Shown: piece by piece, positions 52,437-63,890 of the stretch
Numbering within the stretch: the first letter of the stretch is position 1
Layout of the letters: every line of letters starts with the position of its first letter
Source of the DNA: Arthrobotrys musiformis
Lineage: Eukaryota > Ascomycota > Orbiliomycetes > Orbiliales > Orbiliaceae
Direction of reading: 5' to 3'
DNA: 64,000 nucleotides
Assembly: GCA_036971715.1 (NCBI GenBank)
Contig: JAVHJL010000012.1
Coordinates: forward strand, 620,001 to 684,000
Position numbers and translations under genes: made by a program
Notes under the pieces: model-generated
Seen by the model: only the letters and a program-made list of their open reading frames with translations
The model's database searches: none
What the model was told of the DNA's origin: nothing

Positions 52437-53243
52437 TACGGCAACGCATAGTGACCAACCAGAGTATCATTTCAAAAATCTCGGGAAAAAAATCTTGGGA
52501 CCAAAATTATTTTTCCAAAACACAAAACACAAAAATCATAGGGCGATTAAATAAATTACTGAACCTACTAGTCAACCCGCCTACCGGCCTACCGGCCTAC
52601 TTACTGGCCTATAAATAGATTAGTAGGCAGGTTAATAGGCAGGCAGGAAGGCAGGCGGGCAGGCAGGCGGGCGGGCGGGCAGGCGGGTGGTAGGCTGTGT
52701 GGACACCACCACTACCAACCCGGGACAGAAGGTAGGTGATACGGCTTACTAGGCACAGAAGTAACTGAAGTAGACGATGGTTGATGTTCTAGACTAAGTT
52801 CTAAACCTACGGAGCGATGAATTGTAGAATAAATCAGGCCCGGCATCACGTGATTGCTCACGTAATGCCCACAGGCTGGCTTTAGTTAGAAACTGATGGT
52901 ACCACTGGCGGGTTGTTGGCGACCTGCCCAACAACACGGCTGCACAGTCCCGTAACCAAACGGTTGCACTGCGAAATCAACACAAAATTACGGCCACGTT
53001 CCTGCCTGCCCGCCTACCTTCCTACCCGGCCTGCCTGCCTGCCTGCCTGCCTACCTACTAACCTGTCTACATGTCAGTAGGTAGGCCAGGTAGTAGGCCA
53101 GTGAGTGGGTTGGTAGGTGGGCTGGTAGGTGGGCTGGTGGGCGGATTTTGGATTTTGTGTTCTGGAAAAATAATTTTGGTCCCAAGATTTTTTTCCCGAG
53201 ATTTTTGAAATGATACTCTGGTTGGTCACTATGCGTTGCCGTA
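52437..53243. mobile_element. Long-TIR element, 807 bp, inserted in a MITE
   Basis: Terminal inverted repeats of about 95 bp that are nearly identical: TACGGCAACGCATAGTGACC at the left and the same sequence reverse-complemented at the right, extending through ACCAGAGTATCATTTCAAAA and TTTTTCC-GAACACAAA. Both ends are at TA, suggesting a TA target. The interior carries CCTG/CCTA and GGCAGGCGGG minisatellite tracts in opposite senses, so the whole element is largely self-complementary. No coding capacity. Confidence 0.8.
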
Positions 53244-53298
53244 CCGGCGTACCATGTAGAGCTCTAAATCCATGTTGACCGGCGACAGTTTTGACCTA

Positions 53299-53799
53299 TC
53301 AGGCCAATCCTTGCTCTAATGAAACTAATTGAGCTAAAAGGCCTAAAATTCCTTGTCTCATCTCCGTCATAACCTTATAATCCTCAAACGTAATTTGGCG
53401 ACTCTGTTTACAGCTTTGCTTAAGCTGTTCGAACTCGTCAGAAATGACTCGATGATTTTGTTTAAGTTTTTCATACTCTTCTGCCATAATTTGATGGGCT
53501 TTTCTGAGCTCTTCATATTCTTTCACCATGATGTAGAACTTAAGCTCCTTGTCGGCATCAAAACTAAGACTACTGCCAGTGAAGTTAAACTCCCGATTGA
53601 TCTGAAGTATATAAGCCTGGTATCCAGCACTCTGGAGGATATCGCAAAATATCTTCTTTTTATGCTCGGACTTCGGTACAACCGTCGCCGCCAGTTTCCG
53701 AAGTTTAGGAGTAACTAAATCGTCCAATGGGATGTTTTCAATGTAGCCCAAAATCTCGTTCGGAGGAATTTCGACCTCATTCTCTGCCGGGTGAACCAT
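53299..53799 (-). CDS. Coiled-coil protein, 166 aa
   Basis: Minus-strand frame from an ATG at 53799; the frame stays open to 53814 after a TTTAG acceptor-like site, so an upstream exon is possible. The N-terminal third is acidic/hydrophobic (PPNEILGYIENIPLDDLVTP) with a basic patch. The C-terminal half is a strong coiled coil with heptads (YEELRKAHQIMAEEYEKLKQ, VISDEFEQLKQS). No named family is recognised. It lies directly beside the long-TIR element. Confidence 0.45.
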   Translation of the reverse strand: MVHPAENEVEIPPNEILGYIENIPLDDLVTPKLRKLAATVVPKSEHKKKIFCDILQSAGYQAYILQINREFNFTGSSLSFDADKELKFYIMVKEYEELRKAHQIMAEEYEKLKQNHRVISDEFEQLKQSCKQSRQITFEDYKVMTEMRQGILGLLAQLVSLEQGLA

Positions 53800-53814
53800 C
53801 CGAGTCGTTATCAA

Positions 53815-54454
53815 CCTAAATATTCCTAGAACCCACTGGGATAAAGGAAATAAGGAGGGGAAAAGGGAAGTAAACTTGAATAAGCGAAGGAAATAAACAA
53901 AGATATGCTAATACTGGGTTCGTTCAAGCTAGAAGTCGCGCTCATTTAATGTCAACGTTTTACATCAAACCGGCTCGGAAAAAATTTTTGTACGTCAATA
54001 GGGAAATGCTACGGGGCCCGTGTTTCGCTACCGGGGGCTCGTGTCTCGCGTTGAAGGGTAAGCACAACATATTCGCGTCCCTCAACCTAATGAAACATTG
54101 AATAAAAAGTACCGCGACTTTAAACACTAGTATATGATAGATGGAAAAAGACTTCCCTCCCAACCACGAGGCAAGACCAGCACAACGTGGAGAGAGCAGG
54201 ACGTTAATAAAAACAGCAATATGAAATAGTAATACAGAAGTAAACAAAAAATAAAAATTAAAAAAAGAAATAAAAAACTTCAAGTTGTATAGAAATAAGA
54301 AAAGGAATACAGAAAAATAGACTTCAATGAGCGAATAACTTCATTAAATCCGAAAAACTAAAACCAGCAAGAAAATCCGCAAATTTAATTTTAATAAAAT
54401 TTTTTTTTTTTTTTAATTTTATTTATTTATTTTTTTTTTTTTTATAGATACTCA
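53815..54454. other. Intergenic with a dispersed-repeat end
   Basis: The TAGGGAAATGCTACGGGG motif at 53998 resembles the repeat end at 42622. The rest is AT-rich with T/A runs near 54400-54440. Confidence 0.35.
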
Positions 54455-54622
54455 TGTTTACTTATATTCAAAACCAAATAAAATTTGAAATCAATTAGAA
54501 AAAAAATAAAATAATTCAAAAATATTAATTTTTTATAAACTTATTATTAAATGGTCCCAAATGGGCTGTCTGTGCGGTGGCTGAAAAGCCTGCCAAGAGC
54601 CCAAAATCGAGCCCAATATAGT
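54455..54622 (+). mobile_element. MITE family A, right two-thirds
   Basis: TTCAAAACCAAATAAAATTT core, GTCCCAAATGGGCTGTCTGT, gcctgccaagagccc and a CCCAATATAGTA end. Confidence 0.75.
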
Positions 54623-55553
54623 AAGTTTCCTAAGGACACGTAGCAGGCCTTCTAGGCCGGGCCATTCCATACCTCTCTATAAATAGAGAAGTAAGATGTG
54701 TTGGGATTCAGAACCATCGATCATCTGAGTACCACATCTAGATTACCGCCACAAAATAATAGTAGGCAGGCCTGAGGCTGGTAGGTAGGCAGGACCGTGA
54801 CGCAGAGCTTAGATTCCATAGAACCTTCAAGTTCAAGTTCTAGAAATGCCGTAAAATAATAATATGCTGCACTGCGGCAGGACCCCACCGGGTATCGTTA
54901 TTTTTCTGCATGGTATATTTAATAAGTAAGGCAGTGGAAATAAGAGCACTTGAAAAAGATTTAAACTTAAATAATACTAGTATTTTAATATTAATATACA
55001 TTGATAACTCTCTTGTAGTATTTTAGTCGCCACTGGCAACTACCATTTCGCGCCTTGATATCTTCTTAAGCCGTAAAGCCAACTAGTAACGTCTCAACTT
55101 GAAATTTTTACAGCTTTATTATTGCCAGTGGTATTCTTCATATGTCAGGGATGTCTTTGATATCTGTATCGATCTTCGTAGATATATGTTAGTGCTTTAT
55201 TATGTGCTATAGAAGCTATCCGTGTTTTTCGGTGGCTCATACTAGGCTTAACTGCAGGATGGGTATCAGGCAGCTCGGTGATTGTGTTTTCCGGTGTCGT
55301 TCGTATTGCCTGAATCTCCAATAGCTTTCTAGGCTCAGAACCCCCCACAATTTTTATGCTCCATCGCTTTCTCCATTTTCGGGGTCGATACTGAGAATTG
55401 CTCTGGGAACATTTTACTGAAATCGACAATGATATTTTGAAAAAGTCCATATCGTGCGTGATATACCTCATCGACACTACTAATTTCTATAATTTCTATT
55501 ACGGGGCATCAGCCCAGTTATAGTACTTATACTACTATATACTTCAAGCCTTC
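54623..55553. other. Intergenic, weak frames only
   Basis: A 110-codon minus-strand frame (55477-55145) with basic composition has no further support. No RNA gene seen. Confidence 0.3.
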
Positions 55554-55554
55554 A

Positions 55555-55735
55555 TACTACACTGTATTATTATTGGCTTGATTTTGGGCCCTTGCCGGCC
55601 CGGGCTTTTCAGCTAGCCCTCGCACAGACAGCGGTAGGCTCTACATTCAAACACCCCAATCAAAAACTATTTCCTTTAACGTTTATTCAAAGCCAAATAA
55701 AAATTGAAATCAATTACAAAAAAGCAAAAAAATAT
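55555..55735. mobile_element. MITE family A, shuffled copy
   Basis: A right-end block in reverse (GGCTTGATTTTGGGCCC, GGGCTTTTCAGC) is joined to a left-part core forward (AAACACCCCAATCAAAAACT, AATAAAAATTGAAATCAATT). Confidence 0.6.
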
Positions 55736-55768
55736 ATATAGTTATAAATCAAAAATTTATAAAAAATA

Positions 55769-55950
55769 TAGGGACGCACTATTTCAGTACCTATATTTTC
55801 TCTATTTTCGTACCCCTCCACTACAACAAAAACAATAAAAAAATTTTCAGAGTAATCAAACAGAACTCGTCTACAGGCCTGTAAACCACCTACCTGTCTG
55901 TGAACTGCACGCCTAAAGCCTGTGAATCGCACGCCTAAGGCAAAATATAA
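55769..55950. mobile_element. hAT-like MITE, left end
   Basis: GGGACGCACTATTTCAGTAC and the TTCGTACCCCTCCACTACAA block match the 32558 element. It continues into a short CCTGTGAACTGCACGCC minisatellite. The right end is absent; the (TTA)n array follows. Confidence 0.65.
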
Positions 55951-55983
55951 TATATTGATTGGGTAAATTATAAATATAACTTG

Positions 55984-56343
<360 letters not shown>

Positions 56344-56407
56344 AAATTTTTTGATTCAAATTAAATGAATAAATTCAATTGAGAATTCAAGAATTTTTTT
56401 GTGTAAA

Positions 56408-56621
56408 TAGGGCATGACATTGGGCCTGATTCTGGGCCCTCGGCGGGCTTTTCAGCTACACCGAATAACTCTACGAAAAATTACTATTTTTGATTTTTTT
56501 GAATATTTTAAATAATTTTGCTTATTCTAAATTTTATTTAGTTTTGAATAAATATTCAATGCAATAATTTGTTGTTGGGGTTTTTGGGTGCAGGGGTAAA
56601 AAAGCCCGGCGTAAAGGTCTA
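56408..56621 (-). mobile_element. MITE family A, full copy of the GCCGGGC subfamily
   Basis: TAGGGCATGACATTGGGCCT to GCCCGGCGTAAAGGTCTA, 214 bp, both ends at TA. The 30531 segment shares its right-end variant. Confidence 0.85.
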
Positions 56622-56880
56622 ACATATCCATTATCCGACTGGGAGGGCACGTGGGGATTTTAAAATAATCCAAAAAGCTCAAGCTATTAAATTCCGAGTC
56701 ACTTTGACTATTTGGTTTTGCTTATGGGGTTTTGTGATGCAGGATATAGGAATTTTTCTTTGATATACGGAGTATGCGGGTCTGGTTCGAGACAAGGAGT
56801 ATGCCTTTGCGTAATACTCAGGCTAGGTCAGGCCATGGATTTCCAAGTTTACAGTTGATAAAGGTTAGAGGCCAGCCTTC
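56622..56880. other. Spacer, no gene seen
   Basis: 3' flank of the next minus-strand gene. Confidence 0.3.
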
Positions 56881-57399
56881 TTAGTCTGATAATAGTCGTC
56901 CCCGAATTGATCCTTGTATTTTTGCAAGAGGCGATTCGCGTGAAGCCCTATATTTTTTTCTTGCTGAGCGACGCACAGCTGGTGATCCTATTTTTACCTT
57001 CTTAGGACGGTCAAAGCGTGTATCCGTAGTAAACTCAACATGGGTGGCATTGGGTCGCTGGTCTGGCGAAGAGGGTCTATGGTTTCCGATGCTGAGATCA
57101 TGACTGCATGTTGGGCAATTATGGCAGATTTGAAATCGTCTAAAGCGTTCATCCTGTGTTTGCAAATACAAGAAGGCTGCGGGAGCACCGGTAAACTTCC
57201 ATTGAGCTCGATTGAGCCCATACTTTAGATTGTTAGCGCTCTCTGGGCCTGGTTGAATTATCGGAGAACTTAGGGCTAAAGCTCGTAGATCTTGGCAATT
57301 AAGACTTGTTATTTCTTCGGATAGGGATTTAGCAATTTCCTCAAACTCAAAGTCTTGTTCGATTTTCTTAGATAACTTGATTTCGGCTGAGAGCATCAT
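56881..57399 (-). CDS. CxxC-motif orphan protein, 172 aa
   Basis: Intact single-exon minus-strand frame with tandem ATGs at 57399/57396. The N-terminal third is helical and acidic (LSKKIEQDFEFEEIAKSLSE). The middle has a Cys-rich motif (CHNCPTCSHDLSIGNH) that could bind one zinc. The C-terminus is strongly basic (RRSARKKYRASRESPLAK), consistent with nucleic-acid binding. A TATA-like TATATATC lies roughly 40 bp upstream. MITE copies flank it on both sides (56408-56621; 57660-57880). No family recognised. Confidence 0.5.
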   Translation of the reverse strand: MMLSAEIKLSKKIEQDFEFEEIAKSLSEEITSLNCQDLRALALSSPIIQPGPESANNLKYGLNRAQWKFTGAPAAFLYLQTQDERFRRFQICHNCPTCSHDLSIGNHRPSSPDQRPNATHVEFTTDTRFDRPKKVKIGSPAVRRSARKKYRASRESPLAKIQGSIRGRLLSD

Positions 57400-57659
57400 G
57401 ATATCCTGGAAAAGAACTATTTTACGAGTCGTATTGATAGATATATACCCACTACTGCTTATACGAGGAGTTTAAATTCAACCCACATGTGAATCACTTT
57501 CGAGCACATTTATCGGAACGCGTAGTAATAATAACAATAGGACTCGGGCCAGGAAAAGAAGATAAGTTCCATCCTGCTGCCATACTGCGCATGCATTAAA
57601 AATATTTCTCACTGATCTTTTGAATAAAAATAATTATAATATCTATCCAAAAGTCTGAG

Positions 57660-57880
57660 CAAACGACTAGCTAGTTAAAATATTCAAAAATAATTCAAAA
57701 ATAACTTGACAAGTTACAACAACTTCAACTTGAATTCAAAAACTTGAACAACTTGTTTTTTCTAATCGATTCTGAGTGTATATTTTATCTATTTTCGAAT
57801 AAATATTAAGTAGACTAATTTTTCGTTGGGGTTTTTTGGTGCAGGGTAAAAAACTTGAAGCCCAATGGAAAATACTTTTA
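57660..57880. mobile_element. MITE family A, fold-back derivative
   Basis: The core appears forward (TATTCAAAAATAATTCAAAA) and then in reverse (TTTTCTAATCGATTCTGAGT, TTCGAATAAATATTAAG), ending GTGCAGGGTAAAAAACTTGA. Proper TIR termini are absent. Confidence 0.55.
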
Positions 57881-57886
57881 TAAGTT

Positions 57887-58131
57887 TAGGCCTCTACATT
57901 GGGCTTTTTGACCCCTGCACCCACTGGCAAACAAAAAATTAATATTTATTCAAACCTAAATAAAACTTTAAATCAATTGAAAAAACGAAACTATCATTTA
58001 AAACTTGAATATTCAAAAATAATTCAAAAATATTAATTTTTCATACAGTTATTAAATGGTCTCAAATGGGCTGTCTGTGCGGTGGCTAGAAAGCCCGCCA
58101 AGAGCCCAAAATCGGGCCAATGTCATGCCCT
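57887..58131 (+). mobile_element. MITE family A, full-length copy
   Basis: TAGGCCTCTACATTGGGCTT through GGGCCAATGTCATGCCCT, 245 bp. It lies about 220 bp upstream of the F-box gene. Confidence 0.85.
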
Positions 58132-58348
58132 CAATAATAATATATTTTATTTTATTTTTGCGGCGAATCGCGGTGCTAACCTGAGGGCTTTCAAAATGTA
58201 AACCCAAATCTTTTGCCTCTCGTATTCAAGTCGTAAAACCCCAGTCTGAGGCTTTCTTTTTCATTTACTCTTTCCCACGAACTTGAAGCATTTAGTAAAT
58301 GCATGGATTGCATCCACAACTTACGCAGCTCCGACAGTCCGGGGAAAG

Positions 58349-59564
58349 ATGAATCAATTTAAACTTCTACCCGCAGAGATTGTTGAGTTAATCGCTTCTT
58401 TCTTAAACCCTGTCGACATCTTTTGCTTCCGTCTTTCGGGAAAATATGTCTACACATCTTTGTGTGTGCAAAACAATGTGTTTTGGTATAGAGTAGTCCG
58501 CCGAATTATGCTTCAGTCCTCTAAAGAACACTTTCGGACTTTGGGCACACGGGGAGAATACTTAACCTTCAGAAACTACAACTATTTTACCATCGTATGT
58601 CGACTTATTAATCACACTCTATTCAATTGCGATTTATGCCGAAAATCTTTTCTCCTGGGGTCGAAGACCCCTGTTGTCAGGCAGGAAATAACCGATTGTG
58701 ATGGGGCGAAATTTTGTGCGATATATTGCAATGCGTGCCTTAAAGATATATTCATATGTGAGTACCTCAGCTCAGCGGCTACTAGCAACCCGTTATCGTG
58801 GAGCCTAAATAACTCATAAAATAGGCGTCAATGACACGTACGAGCAGGCTCAAGGCTACCCTACCCCTATTTACACTTTTCATTATCGTCATAGCCTCGA
58901 ACCTGCTAGCGCTGCCAACCGATATATCAGCAAAGCTGATTTTTGCTTGCGAAATACGGGCTTTTCGACGGATCATACAGCAGGCGAAATGCCGGGGCGG
59001 GGCGGGGTCCGCGGACTATGTCACCAAATTCAAACGTGTCCAGATCAGTATATACTTCAATATTTGCATAAGCTTTATACGATGGAGTATACCCTTTTGC
59101 ATATTATTAAACCCTCTGACGCGTTGCTTCAGGACTGGAAAATGTGGAGTGAGGGCACGGAAACGGAAGTCGATCTACCGCGGGACAGGCCCATAGAGTG
59201 GATTAATGCTGTCAAGGCGGCTAGTGGTAAGCTTTCCACACTAATATCGTCAGGCTTGAGAATTGAGGCGGAAGTATTGGTGAAAACAACATGTAGAACA
59301 CTCCTGGCGTCGGTCTTAGGCCCTGGAGACGGAATCCCGTTCAAGCTCTGTGCGGTGCCAAATACTTTTCTACTCAACAAATGGCTTGACCGGTGGTACT
59401 TCGGATCAACTAAGGGCAATATTTGCGATATAATGACATACAAATGTGACTATTGCCTAGATATTGTTTATCAAACGCATGACTTCAAACGGAAGACTTT
59501 TTATAGGCGAGACGAGATCGCTTCTCACACGCTTGAAGCTCACTCTGGGAATTTAGGTACTTAG
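58349..59564 (+). CDS. F-box protein with zinc-binding-like motifs, 382 aa
   Basis: Putative substrate adaptor of an SCF ubiquitin ligase. Exons 58349-58757 and 58825-59564; the 67-nt intron has donor GTGAGT and acceptor AATAG, and phase closes to 383 codons including the stop. The F-box is at the extreme N-terminus (residues 3-50: FKLLPAEIVELIASFLNPVD, later FWYRVVRRIM). A Cys-rich cluster follows (CDLCRKSFLLG, then CDGAKFCAIYCNACLKDIFI). The C-terminus ends with a C2H2-like finger (CDYCLDIVYQTH, then HTLEAH). In-frame ATG at 58349 is the first before the F-box. A partial copy with the same intron lies at 33135-33310. Confidence 0.75.
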
Positions 59565-60470
59565 TTTGTCTCCTGCGCAGCCACCCCAGAGGTACTTAGT
59601 AAGTAGGGACGTTAGAAAATTTGTTTATTGACTTATCATTTTCCTGTTTCGCAACAAATATATTTAAAATGTTATGACATGATCGATGCCGAGACACTGA
59701 ATTCGATTTATATTTTAGCTATTTTAGCGATGGAAATTTGGATTGGGGACCTAGAGTCAGGATTTGCGGATACAGGGGATTTCAGGTTTTCCACGTATGT
59801 ACGCCCGTATTTGGATTGTGGCTTACTAGGGTTTTTGAATGTGAACTGGGCAAAAGAAAAGATCAGTGATTGGCAAATCGGCTTCAAAACAAAGAGTCAA
59901 GTTTGACCCAAGACAGTACTATTCCCTTTTCAACCGTACGTGGAAAACCTGAAATGCCCTGTAATTTCGAGTCAGTCGCGGATCTTAAAGACGTGGGTTC
60001 GATGCAAATGTGGGCCCCCATAAAGGAAAAAATTTCATGTATTAGCTCTATGTTTAGTCAGCCTGTATACTATAGACGTTTGCCCCGACATAACATTTGG
60101 TAACATCGACGCTATCATACCAGCCCATCTCCGCTTTCATGGACGAACGATCGAAGAAGTCTCCGGACTTGAGCCAGTTGGACCCGGAGGCGAGCGAGTC
60201 AGTGATGATGGCCTATGCACGTGAACGGGGGCCTACCGATTATTTGGCCGAGGAGACTTGGAGTCACCGGCTACGGTAGGCGCTTATGTTAACGAAAAGT
60301 GACCGGCCCCTAGGGGCAGTAATGGAGATCAGGGTTTACCCAAGCATAGGAGACATCAAGCAGCCGATGCATTAGGTAGGGGGATAGGGGGCGTACTTTT
60401 CTAGTTACTAGGTTGTGAACTAGGTATTGTTTCGTCTTCGAAAACTCGAGGGAGGGAATCGTACATCCAG
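59565..60470. other. Intergenic with unsupported frames
   Basis: A 92-codon frame (59628-59906) is helical and looks protein-like but has no recognised domain. From about 60100 the sequence may already be part of the gypsy remnant. Confidence 0.3.
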
Positions 60471-61080
60471 TTCATGTCGCAGCGATTGTCGCCGGTAGAA
60501 CGTAACTACATGACCACAGAACGGGAAGCGTTGGCCGTTATCAGATGTTTACAGGACTGCCGTCACTATTCGATCGGCTCCAAATTTCCAGTCCTCATCT
60601 ATACCGATCACGTGGCCCTAATTTCGATTCCAAATTCAGGAGAGACAAACAAGGAAGGAAATATATTAATTTTAAACGCGTTGTGTTGCACGAAACTGAC
60701 GCGAATTCAGCTGACCCAAAAGCCCACTGGAAAAAATCCTCGCAGGAAGAAAGTTAAAAAAATCCCTCCTTGCAGTCGGGCATGGGCGGATTAGCCGTTG
60801 GCAAACAGCGTTATCGGAGTTCACTGACCGGGCGGTACATGAAATGCGGACACCCGATGGGTCGCCGCGTAAGGAAGAGGTCATGGACGAATCGGGTGGG
60901 CATGAGGAGGATTGGGTGCAATTGGGTATTGGTAGCGTGGCGAAGGGGGGTTGTGTTGAAAATGTTGGAGACTTTGGATTTGGTGGGGTTACACAGGCGG
61001 TAGTGTCGGTGACCACTCCAGGGGCCCCAGACAAGTTCCGCTGGAGCCTGGCCAGGCCAGGGGTGGTCAGCCAGGAGTGA
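60471..61080 (+). mobile_element. Ty3/gypsy RNase H fragment
   Basis: MSQRLSPVERNYMTTEREAL, then AVIRCLQDCRHYSIGSKF and LIYTDHVAL are typical of gypsy RNase H. After a divergent insert of about 100 bases, the usual HGRISRWQTALSEF follows in another frame at about 60780-60825. A related copy is on the minus strand at 16390-16900. Degenerate, without flanking LTRs. Confidence 0.7.
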
Positions 61081-62337
61081 ACGTCGACCATTTCGCCAGA
61101 GTCCGTTGATCTAGGTCTGGTTCTGCCGCAGTATGTTGTTCGCCTGGACGATTGGTCGCAGAGTGTATTGGGGGATGTGGTTCTATGCCTGTTATCGAGG
61201 CGAATTTGGTAGCCACACCCAAGTGCAGATGCGGCGTATTAAACGAATGGCGCAGAGGGTGTTTGAGTGGCTCTAGCAGCATGCCTACGGCTAAAAGGTC
61301 TCAGACCACACAGCCTTGTAGCCGGCAACATCAGACAGAACATACCTGCTGTATGAAGGTCAGCGTTTCGACATATACAAGCATCGCGAACTTATCAAGT
61401 CTTTGGCTCCTGGTTTTTTCGTTTGCTGGGGGCGCTTTTAGGTAATGATGTGAAGCGCAATATCCCCTAAAACGCGCAGCAATATGTTAATGGGCCAAAA
61501 ATCTGATCTTGATTTTCTGCTGTTTGGCGTATTTGGCTGGCAAGTGCCAAATTTCCGGCGTCAGAAGTTTCCGACGACAAGGTTTTCGGCGACGCTAGGC
61601 TTCATGCAACCATCTTGGGATAATTAGTTCGTTGCAGTGGTCTGGAGCGAACTCTTCGTTGCAGCGTTGGTCTCATTTCCGAATTGATGACGGTACGCGT
61701 ACGGTGTGCGACTCCGAGGAGTGATGCATGATGGGAACTCCGTATTCCAATTAATTTCGCCAAGGCGCGCTAGTGTCGGAAAACTTTCTGGTAACAAATA
61801 ATATCGCTAGATTTCCTGCGCCAAGAGTGGTCCTGTGCAGGCATACTACACACGGCGGTTGAGCCGGGTAAAGCGTAAGCTCCATATGGCCAAGAGGCGC
61901 TAGTGTCGGAAAACCTCTCGGTAACAAATGGTGTAGTCCGGTCCAATCATGGGTTGCGCTCTAGCTCGGCATAATTGCTGTGACAATGGAAATGGAGGAA
62001 AAATACCATTCCAACTGAGATGACTGACACATGCAGTGCTTCTGGCATTAGGGCGTATGCGAGCCAAGGGTCACCGAATCCTTACCTGCGGGACCGTGGC
62101 ACGGGAATTTGGCAAACTGTTGCAGTTTTCTAGGAGCTATACCCAACCAACATGATACATATGCCAAAGATAATGATAATAAATGGTCAGCATGGGCGAT
62201 GGGAAATAAATCTCCTTTCAAGTTGAAGAGCACCATAGCTTCGATTGGCGGAAGTATAAGATAGTGCCTTAGCCTCGCCCGCCACGATGGATTAACCTGG
62301 TTCATAATTCTCCAACAAGTAGAACAGGTTGTGTAAA
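61081..62337. other. Intergenic region with a 40-bp direct repeat
   Basis: Two direct copies of GGCGCTAGTGTCGGAAAAC followed by GGTAACAAAT lie at about 61764-61799 and 61889-61927. The remainder is probably the promoter region of the Myb-like gene. Confidence 0.4.
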
Positions 62338-63259
62338 ATGACTTCATCTTCGGGCAGCGAATCCTTTCATACGCTCAGTTCATCGAACTTTCCCTTGCTT
62401 CCTACGGCCGACTATAATCCCTTGCAGCAGTTCCCACTTCCTTACTCATCAGATTCCAACATCAATTTCCAAGCCAGCGAAAATACCGCTTACGATTGTA
62501 TTCATGGAATCCCAATTCCGTTACTCACATGGGATCATATACATCATACTGATGAAAACGATGAAGGTAAGCAGCTTGGATAGTCATGCAAAATTCTTTT
62601 AGAACTAACAAGGAGACCATTCCAGATTTTGCCTCTGAGCCTAGACACAGTCATATTCTTCATTCAAACAATCCCGACGAGCTTCAACCGATACAAAGCA
62701 ATTCCCCAGCCCCATGGATACCGACAATCGAAGCTCAACCACAGTACATACAGGAATTGACCCCGGTGGTTGAAAATAAAGTTCTTCAGAGGAATTCACG
62801 CAGAAGAAAACCGTCTTGCGAGCCCTGGTCACTATCAAAAGAGGAGAGGCTTCTTTTGGAGCTGAAAAATGAACGTGGACTCCCCTGGAGGGAAATAGCC
62901 GTACACTTCGCAAAAATTGGGAAGGTGAAAAAACCTGCAGCATGGCAAATGCAAATGAAGAGGATGACTGAACGACTGGAACAATATCTGAGATTCCCAA
63001 TCCATAATTCCGATGGAGATGCAACACGTTGGACTACAGAGGACGTGAGTTATAAATATTACCTCCAGTCGCATATTAATTCCAGCTCACAAATGAATTT
63101 CGATAGGAGAAGAATCTTGAAGATGCACAAAAGCGTGCAGTATACTGGGGTCAAATTGCTCAGATCTTAGCAGAATACCGTGAAAAAGCCGATGCCCCTA
63201 GAACATACCTAGAACAACGATTGAAGGAACTGAAGTCACAATACACTGGCTGTTCATGA
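62338..63259 (+). CDS. Myb/SANT-like regulator, three exons, 266 aa
   Basis: Exons 62338-62566, 62626-63044 and 63107-63259; total 267 codons including the stop, phases closing exactly. The introns are 59 nt (GTAAGC, CTAAC, TTCCAG) and 62 nt (GTGAGT, CTCAC, GATAG). The N-terminus is Ser/Pro/Asn-rich. A basic patch (RRRKPS) precedes the Myb/SANT-like core (PWSLSKEERLLLELKNERGL, PWREIAVHF, then PAAWQMQMKRMTERL) with the regularly placed aromatic residues of that fold. The last exon encodes a second helical repeat-like segment (RAVYWGQIAQILAEYREKAD). Likely a nuclear DNA-binding protein of the Myb-like families common in Pezizomycotina; target unknown. Confidence 0.75.
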
Positions 63260-63490
63260 TCTTCCCCTTTATGCCCGATTTGCTCCCAAAACTTGCGCAG
63301 AGCTTTACACCCCCTATGGGTTCATGGATATATTTAAACCAATTTTATATAGCCACCACCATCGCTATATTTTATAATTGCTTAATAAATTTATCAACTT
63401 GAAAGGGTATGGTGCCAGTGATGGTCGCAATGTGGTGGTGATATAATGGTGATGTACTAGCAATCATGCCAATATGGCGGTGATTTAAAA
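63260..63490. other. 3' flank, no gene seen
   Basis: A short run of GGTGGTGAT-like repeats at about 63410-63485. Nothing else. Confidence 0.3.
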
Positions 63491-63713
63491 TAGGGCATGA
63501 TGATATTACGCTCGATTTTAGGCTCTTAGCGGGCTTTCCGGCCACCGCACAGACAGTCCATTTGGGATCATTTAGTAACTTATTTTGAGCAATTGCAATC
63601 CACTGGCAGATAGTTTCGTTTTTTCTAATTGACCCTAGTAAACTTTATTTGGTTTTGAGCTTTTTGTAGGGGTACTCGGAGGGGTAAAAAGCCCAATGTC
63701 TCTAAGAGGCCTA
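63491..63713 (-). mobile_element. MITE family A, full-length reversed copy
   Basis: TAGGGCATGATGATATTACG with GCTCGATTTTAGG at one end and AGAGGCCTA at the other, 223 bp, both at TA. Confidence 0.8.
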
Positions 63714-63890
63714 ACATTGAAAGGGCCTGGCCTCGTACTACCCAGATCATGATGCTTCTTTGTCACTTTTTTCGGAAAATTTAAAAAAAAAAAAAGGAGA
63801 ATTGAAACTTTCAAAATTAGTAAAAAAACAAATTGGAAAAGATTTTATTTTTTTTTTCTTTCTAATTTTTTAGTGATTGTCGATTATTTT

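Noticed and set aside
60672..61091. 139-aa minus-strand Pro/Ser/Thr-rich frame
   Set aside because: Antisense of the gypsy RNase H tail, which is recognised on the plus strand.
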